In this document: one piece after another, positions 1 through 13,423 of the stretch
How positions within the stretch are numbered: the stretch's first letter is position 1
Layout: each line of letters starts with the position of its first letter
NCBI RefSeq assembly: GCF_008386585.1
Contig: NZ_VUOB01000042.1
Coordinates: 100,828-164,827 of the forward strand
DNA length: 64,000 nucleotides
Direction of reading: 5' to 3'
Source: Solihabitans fulvus
Lineage (GTDB): Bacteria > Actinomycetota > Actinomycetes > Mycobacteriales > Pseudonocardiaceae
Notes under the pieces: generated by a model
Databases searched by the model: none
What the model was told of the DNA's origin: nothing
What the model saw: the letters and a program-made list of their open reading frames with translations, nothing else
Position numbers and translations under genes: made by a program

Positions 1-339
1 GGAGCCCGCGCCGGTGATGGTGGCCCCCGGGTCGACCTTGATGGTGACGTTGCTCTTCAGGTGAACGGTGCCGGCGGCGAGGTACGTGCCGGACCTGAAC
101 TCCACGATCCCGCCGCCTGCCCGGTTGGCGGCCGAGACCGCGCGGTCGATGGCGGGCGAGTCGTTGGCCGCGCCGGTGCCGGCGGCCCCAAAGCCCTTGA
201 CGTCGAACACTTTCGCGCTGACCGGGGCGGCGAGCGCCGACCCCGCTCCGCTGGTTAGGATCGCCAGTCCCGTGACCGCGACGATGGCGAGCCACAGTTT
301 CCGTTTCGCGGCCTTGGCCGACAAGACGTTTCCGAGCAC
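1..339 (-). CDS. Secreted right-handed beta-helix (pectate-lyase-like) protein, N-terminal part only
   Basis: The visible 113 codons encode the start of an exported protein; the gene runs off the left edge of the window. A GTG start at 339 lies eight bases after GGAGGGAG; an in-frame ATG at 375 is the alternative. Residues 12-38 make a typical signal peptide: KRK, then a hydrophobic stretch, then an alanine-rich cleavage region ending SALAA. It is followed by FDVKGFGAAGTG and NDSPAIDRAV, then GGGIVEFRSGTY, the usual opening of pectate-lyase-3 or GH28-like beta-helix domains that act on polysaccharides outside the cell. The catalytic region is not in the window, so substrate and lyase-versus-hydrolase chemistry cannot be told. 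Confidence 0.75.
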   Translation of the reverse strand, partial: MLGNVLSAKAAKRKLWLAIVAVTGLAILTSGAGSALAAPVSAKVFDVKGFGAAGTGAANDSPAIDRAVSAANRAGGGIVEFRSGTYLAAGTVHLKSNVTIKVDPGATITGAGS

Positions 340-584
340 CAGTCCGTCTCCCTCCGCGCATGTAAACCTTTTCATGGCGGCGGCCTTGCCCAGGCTAGGC
401 GGGAGGGATCCGATGAGTCAAGCGCGAGCGCCTGAAGGTCTGCGGCCGGCGGGTTTCGTCAACACCCGAACAGGAAAGGAGCTTCGCGTCGCTCGGCGGC
501 CGCGACGGGCGGGTCGGTGCTGCGCGCACGTCACCCAGTCATCGGATGTCTGGTCGGCGTCGCGGTCACCCTCGACCACTCGGC

Positions 585-1538
585 TCAGCTCGCGACGGCC
601 CCGCGGAACGCCCGCCGGTAGGCGTTCGGGCTGGTGCCGACGACCCGCTTGAACCGGTCGCGAAACGCCGTCGGGGAGCCGAAACCGACCTGGGCGGCGA
701 TCCGGTCGACCGGGTGGGCCGTCGTCTCGAGCAGGTGCTGCGCCCGCCGGATTCGCGCGCGGTGCAACCACTGGAGCGGCGTGCTGCCGGTCTGCTCCCG
801 GAAACGGCGGTTGAGGGTGCGGGTGCTCATGCCGGCGAGCGCCGCGATGTCCTCCAACGCGAGGTCGCTGCCGGCGTTGTCCTCCATCCAGCGCAGCACC
901 GGTTCCATGGTCGAGCCGCGCGGCGCGGGCGGCTGTTCCGGCACGATGAACTGCGCCTGCCCACCCTCCCGCTCCAGCGGCATCACCGCGAGCCTGGCCG
1001 CGTCGGCGGCCACGGCCGAGCCGAGGTCGCGCCGGATCAGGTGCAGGCACAGGTCGAGCCCGGCCGCCGCGCCCGCCGAGGTGAGGAACTGGCCGTTGTC
1101 CACGTAGAGGACGTCCGGGTCCACCGTCACCGCCGGGTGCCGCGCGGCCAGCTCCGCCGCGGCGAGCCAGTGCGTGGTGGCTCGCAGCCCGTCCAGCAGG
1201 CCGGTGGCGGCGAACACGAAGGCCCCGGTGCAGATCGAGGCGATGCGGGTGCCGTTGGCCGCGGCGCGCCGCAGCGCGGCAAGGACCTCGGCGGGAATCG
1301 GCGCGGTGGGGTCGACGCAGCCCGGCAGGAAGATCGTGTCGGCCTCGGCGAGGGTCGCCAGCCGCCACTGGACGCGGAGGGTGAACAGGCCGGCGTCGAC
1401 CTCCTCCGTCGGCGCGCACACGCGGACCCGGTAGGCCGCGCGGCCGTCGGGCAGTCGGCTGCGGGCGAACACCTCGATCGGCGTGGTCAGATCGGCGGCG
1501 ATGACCCCGTCCAGAGCGAGAATGACCACCGTGTGCAT
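585..1538 (-). CDS. GlxA family transcriptional regulator (DJ-1/PfpI domain plus AraC HTH)
   Basis: This 317-residue protein has the two-part plan of GlxA-type regulators. Residues 1-180 form a DJ-1/PfpI class-I amidotransferase-like fold, with the cysteine-containing elbow SICTGAF and an adjacent TTHW segment. Residues 215-310 form an AraC pair of helix-turn-helices (ALEDIAALAGMSTRTLNRRF and DRIAAQVGFGSPTAFRDRFK). In this family the PfpI part senses a ligand rather than catalysing, and the AraC part binds DNA. It is divergent from the small membrane gene at 1727, sharing a 188-bp control region, so that gene is its most likely target; this is inference from position. Confidence 0.9.
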   Translation of the reverse strand: MHTVVILALDGVIAADLTTPIEVFARSRLPDGRAAYRVRVCAPTEEVDAGLFTLRVQWRLATLAEADTIFLPGCVDPTAPIPAEVLAALRRAAANGTRIASICTGAFVFAATGLLDGLRATTHWLAAAELAARHPAVTVDPDVLYVDNGQFLTSAGAAAGLDLCLHLIRRDLGSAVAADAARLAVMPLEREGGQAQFIVPEQPPAPRGSTMEPVLRWMEDNAGSDLALEDIAALAGMSTRTLNRRFREQTGSTPLQWLHRARIRRAQHLLETTAHPVDRIAAQVGFGSPTAFRDRFKRVVGTSPNAYRRAFRGAVAS

Positions 1539-1726
1539 GGCAAGAACCTAGAACACCACCGGATTCCGGCCAAGGGCCCTCGGCCTGTGCGCAAGCCCAC
1601 AGCGACGCGTGGACGTCGTGGCGAGAATCCGTTGCCGACTGGCAATCCAGCCACTTCCCGGTCCCGGCGCGCTCGGTTAGCGTCGTCGCGGAATCCGTTC
1701 CCCCGCATGGACAGGACCGCGACCTC

Positions 1727-2233
1727 GTGACGAAGTTCTTTCTGGCGCTGCACGTTCTGGTCGCGATCATCGCGATCGGCCCGGTCGCGGTGGCCGCCAG
1801 CATGTTCCCCGCCGCGGTTCGCCGGGCCGGCGAACGGCCAGGCGACGGCCAGGCCGTCGCGGTGGTCCGGATCCTGCACCGCGTCTGCCGGGTCTACGCC
1901 GTGATCGGCATCGCGGTGCCGGTGTTCGGCTTCGCGACCGCAGGCCGCATGCACGCCACCACCCAGCCCTGGGTGCTCGTCTCGATCGGCCTGACGGCGG
2001 TCGCCGCCGCCGTGCTCGCGCTGCTCGTGCTGCCGAGGCAGGGCGCGATCCTGGCCGCCGTCGACACCGCCCCGCCCGCGACACCGGAAACGGCCGCGCT
2101 GGGGCCGATCGCGCTGGGGCAGGCGAGTCGCGTCGCCGCACGGCTCGCCATGCACACCGGCGTGTTCAACCTCCTGTGGGCGATCGTCACCGTGCTGATG
2201 ATCCTGCGTCCCGGCTCGACCACCGGGGCGTGA
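1727..2233 (+). CDS. Small integral membrane protein (DUF2269-like)
   Basis: A 168-residue protein with four predicted membrane segments: an N-terminal helix containing FFLALHVLVAIIAIGPVAVA, a second near residue 60, a third in VLVSIGLTAVAAAVLALLVL, and a C-terminal one in FNLLWAIVTVLMIL. The histidine in the first helix (ALHVL) and the overall layout recall DUF2269-type membrane proteins of unknown role. The start is GTG at 1727; no strong ribosome binding site is visible. It is divergent from the GlxA-type regulator and convergent with the hydrolase remnant, so it probably stands alone. No catalytic motif is visible. Confidence 0.7.
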   Translation: MTKFFLALHVLVAIIAIGPVAVAASMFPAAVRRAGERPGDGQAVAVVRILHRVCRVYAVIGIAVPVFGFATAGRMHATTQPWVLVSIGLTAVAAAVLALLVLPRQGAILAAVDTAPPATPETAALGPIALGQASRVAARLAMHTGVFNLLWAIVTVLMILRPGSTTGA

Positions 2234-2239
2234 CGCCCG

Positions 2240-3094
2240 CTATGCGGGCACCGCAGGGCAGTGCGCGTCCTCGGCGGGAACCCCGTCGATCAGGTACCGG
2301 TTGACGGCCGCCGCCACACAGGCGCGAAATCGGTCCGCCAGTCCGAGCAGAAGGACACTCCAGGGTCGTCCGCCAGCTCGACCGCGGTGTGGCCGATCCC
2401 CTGTCTGGCACCGGAAACGGCCGGTTGATCGGCCAACATCCTGAGCTGGCCGGCCAGGTGCGCCCAGTTCGGCTGGTACGCCGTGCCGCGCTGGCTGTGG
2501 TCGATGACGCCGTCGAGAGCGAGGGCCCTGATGTGCTGCGGGAAGTTCTCCGCGTACATCTGGCCGGTGAACGTGCCGTAGGACAGCCCGTACAGGCTGA
2601 TCCGGTCCTCGCCGAGCGCCGCCCGCAGCGCGTCGAGGTCGCGGGCCACGTCGACCATGCCGACGTGGTCGAGCAGCGGCCCGGTGTGCTCGCGGCAGTC
2701 CGCGCCGAGCTTTGCGTTGAACGCCACCAGGTTCCGGTAGACGGACGGGTCACTCGGGTCGAACGGAATGGTGTTGACGTTCGCGTTCACCAGGTTCGCG
2801 TCGCACTGGATGGGGTGGCTGCGGCCGACACCCCTCGGGTCGTAGCTGACGACGTCGAACCTGGCGGTCAGGTCGGCCGACAGCGGGATCCCGCCGAGGA
2901 TCGCGCTCACGCCGGAGCCACCGGGTCCACCGGGCAGGTAGAAGAGCGTGCCCACCCGGTGGGCCTGGTCATCGGCCCTGCGCCGCGCCACGGCGACGTC
3001 AATCCGGTCGCCGCCCGGCCGGCTCCAGTCCACGGGCACCCGGATCGTGCCGCAGTCGACCGAGCCGGCCGGGACCTCGCGTTGCCGCCGGGCG

Positions 3095-3100
<6 letters not shown>
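2240..3100 (-). pseudogene. Decayed alpha/beta hydrolase (secreted tripeptidyl-aminopeptidase type)
   Basis: The reading frame matches the start of the actinobacterial TAP-like alpha/beta hydrolases: CGTIRVPVDWSRP, LFYLPGGPGGSG (oxyanion region), DPRGVGRS and the nucleophile elbow LYGLSYGTF. It is broken in three ways. The signal peptide is missing and the reading frame starts inside the 3' end of the upstream UvrA-like gene. The acid/histidine region is deleted, because VIDHSQ is followed within about 50 residues by the C-terminal family motif SFCSDW. After SFCSDW the frame shifts: the true tail CVAAAVNRYLIDG...EDAHC is read in another frame, ending at 2240. An active enzyme is unlikely. Confidence 0.75.
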
Positions 3101-5377
<2,277 letters not shown>

Positions 5378-5396
5378 ACCGTGTCCCCCTGATATC

Positions 5397-5443
5397 TTTA
5401 CGGCATAAACTGGCGATGTCGACCGATCACTTTACACCATAAG
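5397..5443. promoter_or_regulatory. Repeated operator-like sites between uvrA2-like and tetR genes
   Basis: The 75-bp divergent gap contains two close copies of a 13-mer: TTTACGGCATAAA at 5397-5409 and TTTACACCATAAG at 5431-5443, 34 bp apart centre to centre. TTTAC with a downstream TAA-type arm is common in operators of TetR regulators of this subfamily. The placement would let the regulator at 5453 block both promoters. No footprint is implied; the assignment is inference. Confidence 0.5.
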
Positions 5444-5452
5444 GAGCCAGAC

Positions 5453-6250
5453 GTGGTGGTCTTTGCCGCACAGGGCGACGCGCGACGGTCCATGGCCCTG
5501 CTGTGGCGCGGCCCCGGCTCGCCGGGCGCACACACCGGCCCCGGCCCCAAGCCCGCGCTGAGCGTCGACGCGATCGTGGACGCGGCGATCGCCGTCGCGG
5601 ACGCCGACGGCATGGCCGGGCTGTCCATGCGCGCCGTCGGCGACCGGCTCGGCTGCACGGCGATGGCGCTCTACACCTACGTGCCCAACAAGAGCGAGCT
5701 GCTGGACCTGATGTACGACAGGGCGCACGCGGAGCTGCCGAGCGCGTACGAGCTCGGCAGCGGCTGGCGCGCGGCCGCGGCCGGCTGGTCCGGCGACCTG
5801 CTGGCGTTCTACCTGTGCCACCCGTGGGTGCTCCAGGTGTCGCAGGCGCGGCCCGTGTTGGGCCCCAACGAGTACGTCGTGCTGGAGACCGTGGTGCGGA
5901 TCCTGCACGGCACCGGCCTGCCGGCCGTCATGCTGCGGCGCGTCGTCGGCACGCTGTTCAGCTTCGTGCGCGGCGCGGCACAGACCGTCGCCGAAACCCG
6001 GCAGGCCCCGACCGTGACCGGCGTGTCCGACGAGGAGTGGTGGCTGGCCCGCTCCGCCATGCTGACCGAGCTGGCCCCGGACTTCACCGAGCGGTTCCCC
6101 GCGATCAGCGCGATGGAGTCCGCGGGCGCGTTCGCCCCCGCCGACGACGCGATGCCCTACCTGGAGCGCGAGGCGAGGGAGACCTTCGCCGCCGGGCTCA
6201 CCGTCCTGCTCGACGGCGTCGAGGTCGCCATAGCGAAAACGGCGTCATGA
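5453..6250 (+). CDS. TetR/AcrR family regulator (TetR_C type)
   Basis: A 265-residue TetR-family repressor. The N-terminal helix-turn-helix lies around residues 35-85 (IVDAAIAVADADGMAGLSMR, then GDRLGCTAMALYTYVPNKSE), preceded by a 35-residue extension (GPGSPGAHTGPGPKP) often seen in regulators next to transport or drug-resistance genes. The remainder fits the TetR_C ligand domain. The GTG start follows AAGGAG by six bases. It is divergent from the UvrA-like ATPase and probably represses it and itself through the TTTAC repeats in the shared gap. The ligand is unknown. Confidence 0.88.
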   Translation: MVVFAAQGDARRSMALLWRGPGSPGAHTGPGPKPALSVDAIVDAAIAVADADGMAGLSMRAVGDRLGCTAMALYTYVPNKSELLDLMYDRAHAELPSAYELGSGWRAAAAGWSGDLLAFYLCHPWVLQVSQARPVLGPNEYVVLETVVRILHGTGLPAVMLRRVVGTLFSFVRGAAQTVAETRQAPTVTGVSDEEWWLARSAMLTELAPDFTERFPAISAMESAGAFAPADDAMPYLEREARETFAAGLTVLLDGVEVAIAKTAS

Positions 6251-6305
6251 AGGGACTCTTCACGACATCGTCGCCGCGAGTCGCGCGTGGCTATCCTCGG
6301 CCTCC

Positions 6306-9341
<3,036 letters not shown>

Positions 9342-9347
9342 CCCGCG

Positions 9348-11465
9348 CTACTCCCCCTCGGCGGCGGGCCGACGGGTGAGGTCCGCCTCGGCGTCGCGCT
9401 GACGTTCCGCGAGTTCCGTCGCGATCCGTTGCGACTCCGCGCCGTGCCGCAGAGCATGGTCGGCCAGGCCGAGCCGCTCGCTGGCGACGGCGGCCGCCGC
9501 GTGCAGGTATGCCTGCCACGCCAGGGATCCCTGCTCCCCCAACACCTCCAGCGCCTGGCGCAGGTTCGCCAGCGCCTCCTCGGTGCGGCCGAGGTCGAGC
9601 TGCGCCTGCCCGAGGCTCACCGCGGTCTTGGCGACGTTGACCGGATCCCCGTTGCCGGCGAAGAAACTCCACGCGTCGGTCAGCCTCGCCACGGCCTGCG
9701 CCGCCCGGCCGGTCGCGACGAGCACCCGCCCGCTGTGCATGTCGTACAGGGCGAAGGCCCTCGGCTTCTTCGTCTCATCGGGCCACTGCTCCGCGAGCGC
9801 CCGTGCCTCGTCGAAACACCGCAGCGCCTCGTCGAACTCGCGGGCGCGCTCGTGGATGAACCCGATCCACTCCCTGGGGCTCTGCCGGCCGACCGGTCCG
9901 TCCGCGAGGTCGAATGCCCGCTCGAACTGTTCGCGCGCCCGCGCGTTGTCCCCCAGCTCGAAGTACGCCGACCCGAGCTGGTTGTGCAGCTGCACCCGCG
10001 CGGCGAGGTTGTCGACCCGCTCGGCCTCGGCGAGCCCGGCCTGATGGGTGGTGATCCAGTCGTCGAAGTGGCTGCGCTGGAAGTACAACGGGAACAGACC
10101 GACGCACAGCTGCCAGGCGCTGTCGCCGAACTCGCCCTTGGCCGCGGTCAGCACCGCCGCGAGGAGGTTCGCGCGTTCGGCCTCCAGGTCGGCCAGCGCC
10201 CGCGCGGTCGCCAGCGGGCCGGCGTACTCGGCGGGGACCGCGTCGTACAGGTCCTCGCACGCGCGGGGACGCGCGGACAGTACCTTGTCGCGGGCGACCA
10301 GGAAACGCAGGTAGTGGGCCACCATCCGGCGCAGCGCCTCGGTGCGCTCCTGCTGGGCGTCGAACTCCTCCGCGCGGGCGCTCGCGTGCAGGCGAACCAG
10401 GCTGTGGAAGCGATAGCGGTCCGCGCCCTGTTCGCCGAGCAGGTTGGCCTGGACGAGGTCCGCCAGCAGCTCCTCGGTGTCATCGGGCGACCGGTCGAGC
10501 AGCGTGGCCGCGGCGCGCACGTCGAAGTCGGCGCCGTCCCAGAGGCCGAGCAACCGGTACGCGCGGGCCTGCTCGCCGGCCAGCTCCCGATAGCTGACCT
10601 CGAACACGGCCCCCACGAACAGGTCCTCGTCGACGGCCAGGGCCTTGAGCCGGTTGCGTTCGTCGCCGAGGACCGTGACGAAGCGCGTCACCGAGCCCCG
10701 ATAGCGGGTCCTCAGCTGGATTCCCGCAATGTGCAACGCCAACGGCAGGCCGTCGCACATGCCGACGAGGGTCTCCAACGCGATCCGGTCCTCCGGCCGC
10801 AGCGTCCCGCCGATCACGTCCGAGATCAGTTCCAGCGCGACCGGCGTCGCGAGGGGATCCAGCTCCGTCGGGTGAAAACCCTTGATACGCAGGCCATCCA
10901 GCCGATTTCGGCTGGTCACCAGCACCGCGCTGCTGGTCGACGCGGGGAGCACCGCGTTGACCTGGCGCGCCGTGTGCGCGTCGTCCAGCACGACCAGGAT
11001 GGCCCGGCCTGCGGTCCGCCGCTGGTACTCGGCCGCCTTGTCCGTGTCCGACGCGGGTATGTCCGTGCAGCCCAGCTGACGCAGCAGCGTGGCCAGCAAG
11101 CTGCCGACCGGCACGGCCCCGGTCGGCGCGGAACCGCCCAGCTCCGCGAACACCACGCCGTCGACGAAGCGGGACCCGATCTCGTACGCCAGGTGCACGG
11201 CGAGCGCTGTCTTGCCGACGCCGCCGATCCCGGTGATCGCGAACCGAGCCAGCTGCTCCCGCTCGGCCGCCTCGTCGAGCAGGCGGTTGACCTCGGCGAT
11301 CGGCCCGGCACGGTCGACGAACGGCGAGTGGGCCGCCGGCAGCACCCACGGCGGTTTCGGCGCGGCCGGCGCGGCCTGGATCACCAGATTGTCGATCCGG
11401 TACGCCTGCACCAGGTTGCCGAGGACCGTGCCGCTGACCTCGTTGTGCCCGGTCGACTCGCTCAC
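9348..11465 (-). CDS. NB-ARC/TPR STAND NTPase with N-terminal amyloid-like motif
   Basis: A 705-residue NLR-like signalling ATPase. Residues 8-30 carry a short motif, SGTVLGNLVQAYRIDNLVIQ, resembling the G-x-V-x-G-x-x-V-Q-A amyloid signalling motifs found on bacterial NLR-like proteins. The NB-ARC domain follows: Walker A GIGGVGKTAL (79-88), Walker B ILVVLDD (156-162), sensor VLVTSRNR (181-188) and GLPLALHIAG. The C-terminal ~280 residues are TPR-like helical repeats (YFELGDNARAREQFERAFDLA, SLGQAQLDLGRTEEALANLR). GTG at 11465 is preferred over TTG at 11471 because AGGGGG lies six bases before it. It is the last gene of the 12-kb minus-strand block, 93 bp after the candidate immunity gene. The trigger is unknown. 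Confidence 0.88.
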   Translation of the reverse strand: MSESTGHNEVSGTVLGNLVQAYRIDNLVIQAAPAAPKPPWVLPAAHSPFVDRAGPIAEVNRLLDEAAEREQLARFAITGIGGVGKTALAVHLAYEIGSRFVDGVVFAELGGSAPTGAVPVGSLLATLLRQLGCTDIPASDTDKAAEYQRRTAGRAILVVLDDAHTARQVNAVLPASTSSAVLVTSRNRLDGLRIKGFHPTELDPLATPVALELISDVIGGTLRPEDRIALETLVGMCDGLPLALHIAGIQLRTRYRGSVTRFVTVLGDERNRLKALAVDEDLFVGAVFEVSYRELAGEQARAYRLLGLWDGADFDVRAAATLLDRSPDDTEELLADLVQANLLGEQGADRYRFHSLVRLHASARAEEFDAQQERTEALRRMVAHYLRFLVARDKVLSARPRACEDLYDAVPAEYAGPLATARALADLEAERANLLAAVLTAAKGEFGDSAWQLCVGLFPLYFQRSHFDDWITTHQAGLAEAERVDNLAARVQLHNQLGSAYFELGDNARAREQFERAFDLADGPVGRQSPREWIGFIHERAREFDEALRCFDEARALAEQWPDETKKPRAFALYDMHSGRVLVATGRAAQAVARLTDAWSFFAGNGDPVNVAKTAVSLGQAQLDLGRTEEALANLRQALEVLGEQGSLAWQAYLHAAAAVASERLGLADHALRHGAESQRIATELAERQRDAEADLTRRPAAEGE

Positions 11466-11473
11466 CAGCAACC

Positions 11474-11488
11474 CCCTGCCTCGCAGGG
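11474..11488 (-). promoter_or_regulatory. Hairpin overlapping the NB-ARC ribosome binding site
   Basis: CCCTGC, loop of three, GCAGGG forms a perfect 6-bp stem immediately before the NB-ARC GTG start. Its 3' arm contains the first bases of AGGGGG, the likely Shine-Dalgarno, so folding would occlude translation. It could be a simple translational damper; no ligand or partner RNA is evident. Confidence 0.4.
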
Positions 11489-11558
11489 TACGACCATACC
11501 GAGGCTCGTCCGCGCGGAGTCACGCAACACGCACACCCGGTGACCGCCGCGCCTGGCG

Positions 11559-12191
11559 CTAGGGCGAGATCACCGGGAAGTACACGAGCGGCTGGTTGGA
11601 CACCGTGTCGTAGTAGCCGGCGATCTCCATGCCACGCCACAGGCCCGACCAGGCGCCGGTGGTCTCGTCGGCGATGAGCTCCGCCGACTGCCAGGCGCCC
11701 TGCCCTGCCTCCACCACCTCGTTCCCGCTCCACTCCCGAGGAAAGCTGGTGCGGTTGACCAACACCGCGCCCGCCCCGCCGGCGAGCTCCAGCCACGTCG
11801 CGGCGCGCTCGATCGTGGGGTAGCCGGCCGGCCGGCCCAGCCCCGGTTCCCGTGCGGTGCCGACGAGGAACTGCCGAAGTCCCGTCAGCACCGGCCAGAA
11901 CAGGTCGGCCGGCAGGAACAGCGTTTCCCAGCGGTCGTACAGGCTGTCCAGCCGAACCCCGCCGGGCTCGAACGCGACCACCCCGCCGTTGCCCTGCACC
12001 ATGCGCAGGCGGGGATCCGGCGCGCGCGCCGCGGTCTGTAGCTGACCTACGAACGCGTCGAGCGCAGCCACGTTGGGCTGCGCGTCGGTGCACAGCCACG
12101 CCGCCAACGGCAGCAGCGGCGCCGGCGCCGTCACGCGCAGGCGACGCCACTCGTCGAACGTGAAAACGATCCGGTCGTCGATTCCGAACAT
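11559..12191 (-). CDS. Candidate immunity or companion protein of the EndoU-like toxin
   Basis: A 210-residue protein of no family I recognise. ATG at 12191 is chosen because GGAACGAGG precedes it by about six bases. The protein looks cytosolic, with no signal peptide or membrane helix. Its place directly behind the toxin candidate (39-bp gap, same strand) is the usual place of an immunity gene. Its C-terminus, IAGYYDTVSNQPLVYFP, aligns without gaps to IGGYYDPKTGQASTYYP near the C-terminus of the toxin candidate, sharing I, G, Y, Y, D, Q, Y and P at equal spacing; GxW[ST]G lies a few residues earlier in both. It may therefore be a mimic, a duplicated toxin domain or a second effector. Confidence 0.55.
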   Translation of the reverse strand: MFGIDDRIVFTFDEWRRLRVTAPAPLLPLAAWLCTDAQPNVAALDAFVGQLQTAARAPDPRLRMVQGNGGVVAFEPGGVRLDSLYDRWETLFLPADLFWPVLTGLRQFLVGTAREPGLGRPAGYPTIERAATWLELAGGAGAVLVNRTSFPREWSGNEVVEAGQGAWQSAELIADETTGAWSGLWRGMEIAGYYDTVSNQPLVYFPVISP

Positions 12192-12230
12192 CTCATCCTC
12201 GTTCCGTCGGGCAGGCACGCGAGGCGCGGC

Positions 12231-13346
12231 CTAGTAACCTTGCGGCAGCTCGGCGAAACCGTTGCGAAGCTCCTCTTGCCGCTTGGCGAGCGCGGCGGCC
12301 TGCTTGTCCGGGTAGTAGGTCGACGCCTGACCGGTCTTCGGATCGTAGTAGCCGCCGATCTGCACGTACTCGCCGTTGGGCAGCCGCCCGGTGCCGGTCC
12401 ACTTGCCCGGCCCCGCTGGCTTGCTGTGGTTCCAGGCGTCCTGCGCGGCCGACTGGATGTCGGTGGGGCGCACGCCGATGGGGAACATCGTGCTGACCGG
12501 CTTCTCGACCGTGCTGAGGTGCTTGTTCGGGCCGACGGTGAGATTCGGGTTGTTGTGCCCTGGATTGATGATCGGGTTGTTGACGCTGTAGACGCCGTTC
12601 CACTCCGTCCGGCCGAACGTGCTGTTGGGCCCGATGGTGACGCCGCCGCCGTCGTGCACCGAGACGTGACCGCCGGTCGGCTTTCCCTTGCCGTTGAACC
12701 CGCCGTACAGGACGTGTTCGTGGGTGTGCTGCGGGATCGGGCCGACACCGAGCGGCGGCCGGCCTCCTGGCGGCGCGGACGCCGGAGCGGGATGGGGTGG
12801 CCTAGCGGCACCGGGACCACCGGCCGGCGGCCGGCTGGACCCGTTGCCACCGGCCGGCGGCCGACCCGAACCGCCACCCTGTGGGGGACGGGGCGGCCGA
12901 CCGGAGCCGGACTGGGCGGGACGTGGCGGCCGACCTCCACCAGAGCCGGACGGCCTTGGGCCCGAGTGCGCCAGGTTGTTGACCATCCCGCCGGCGTTCG
13001 CCGCGTGTCCGCCAAGGGCCTGCGCGCCGTTGTTGTACCCGTTGACCGCGTTGGCCACGCCGCCACCGCCACCGCCACCGCCGCCACCAGGAGGACGACC
13101 ACCACCGCCACCAGGGGGACGGCCACCGCCGCCGGGCGGGCGACCGCCGCCACCGGGCGGTCGGCCACCACCGGGCCGACGGCCACCCGGCGCGCCGCCG
13201 CCGGGGTTGCCCCCGCCGTGCGGGCTGCCGGCCCCACCGCCGTGCGGCGCGCCGCCGCCGGGGTTGCCCCCACCGGCCCCACCGCCGTGCGGGGCGCCGC
13301 CGCCACCGTGATAGCCGCCCCCGCCGCGACCGCCTCTGCCTGGCAT
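12231..13346 (-). CDS. ESX-type glycine/proline-rich protein with C-terminal EndoU-like nuclease toxin domain
   Basis: A 371-residue protein. Residues 1-215 are low complexity: repeated GGGAPHGGG, NPGGG, GGRPPGGG and later RPPxPAP segments, an extended linker like those of secreted ESX toxins. The C-terminal ~155 residues resemble the bacterial EndoU ribonuclease domain: EHVLYGGFNGKGKPTGGHVS supplies the histidines, MFPIGVRPTDIQSAAQDAW the helix, and GKWTGTG...VQIGGYYDPKTGQASTYYP the closing strands of the family (usual pattern GxWxxxG...DPxTGxxxTxYP). EndoU toxins cleave RNA. The family match was made by eye. It sits after the second YbaB gene and before its candidate immunity partner. No membrane segment is visible, consistent with export by a distant ESX machine. 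Confidence 0.7.
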   Translation of the reverse strand: MPGRGGRGGGGYHGGGGAPHGGGAGGGNPGGGAPHGGGAGSPHGGGNPGGGAPGGRRPGGGRPPGGGGRPPGGGGRPPGGGGGRPPGGGGGGGGGGVANAVNGYNNGAQALGGHAANAGGMVNNLAHSGPRPSGSGGGRPPRPAQSGSGRPPRPPQGGGSGRPPAGGNGSSRPPAGGPGAARPPHPAPASAPPGGRPPLGVGPIPQHTHEHVLYGGFNGKGKPTGGHVSVHDGGGVTIGPNSTFGRTEWNGVYSVNNPIINPGHNNPNLTVGPNKHLSTVEKPVSTMFPIGVRPTDIQSAAQDAWNHSKPAGPGKWTGTGRLPNGEYVQIGGYYDPKTGQASTYYPDKQAAALAKRQEELRNGFAELPQGY

Positions 13347-13423
13347 GCGCTACACCGTCATTCGGTAGTTGGTGTCCGAGACGGTCGACCGCCTCCGGGA
13401 ACAGCTGGGCAGGTTCGGCCCGG

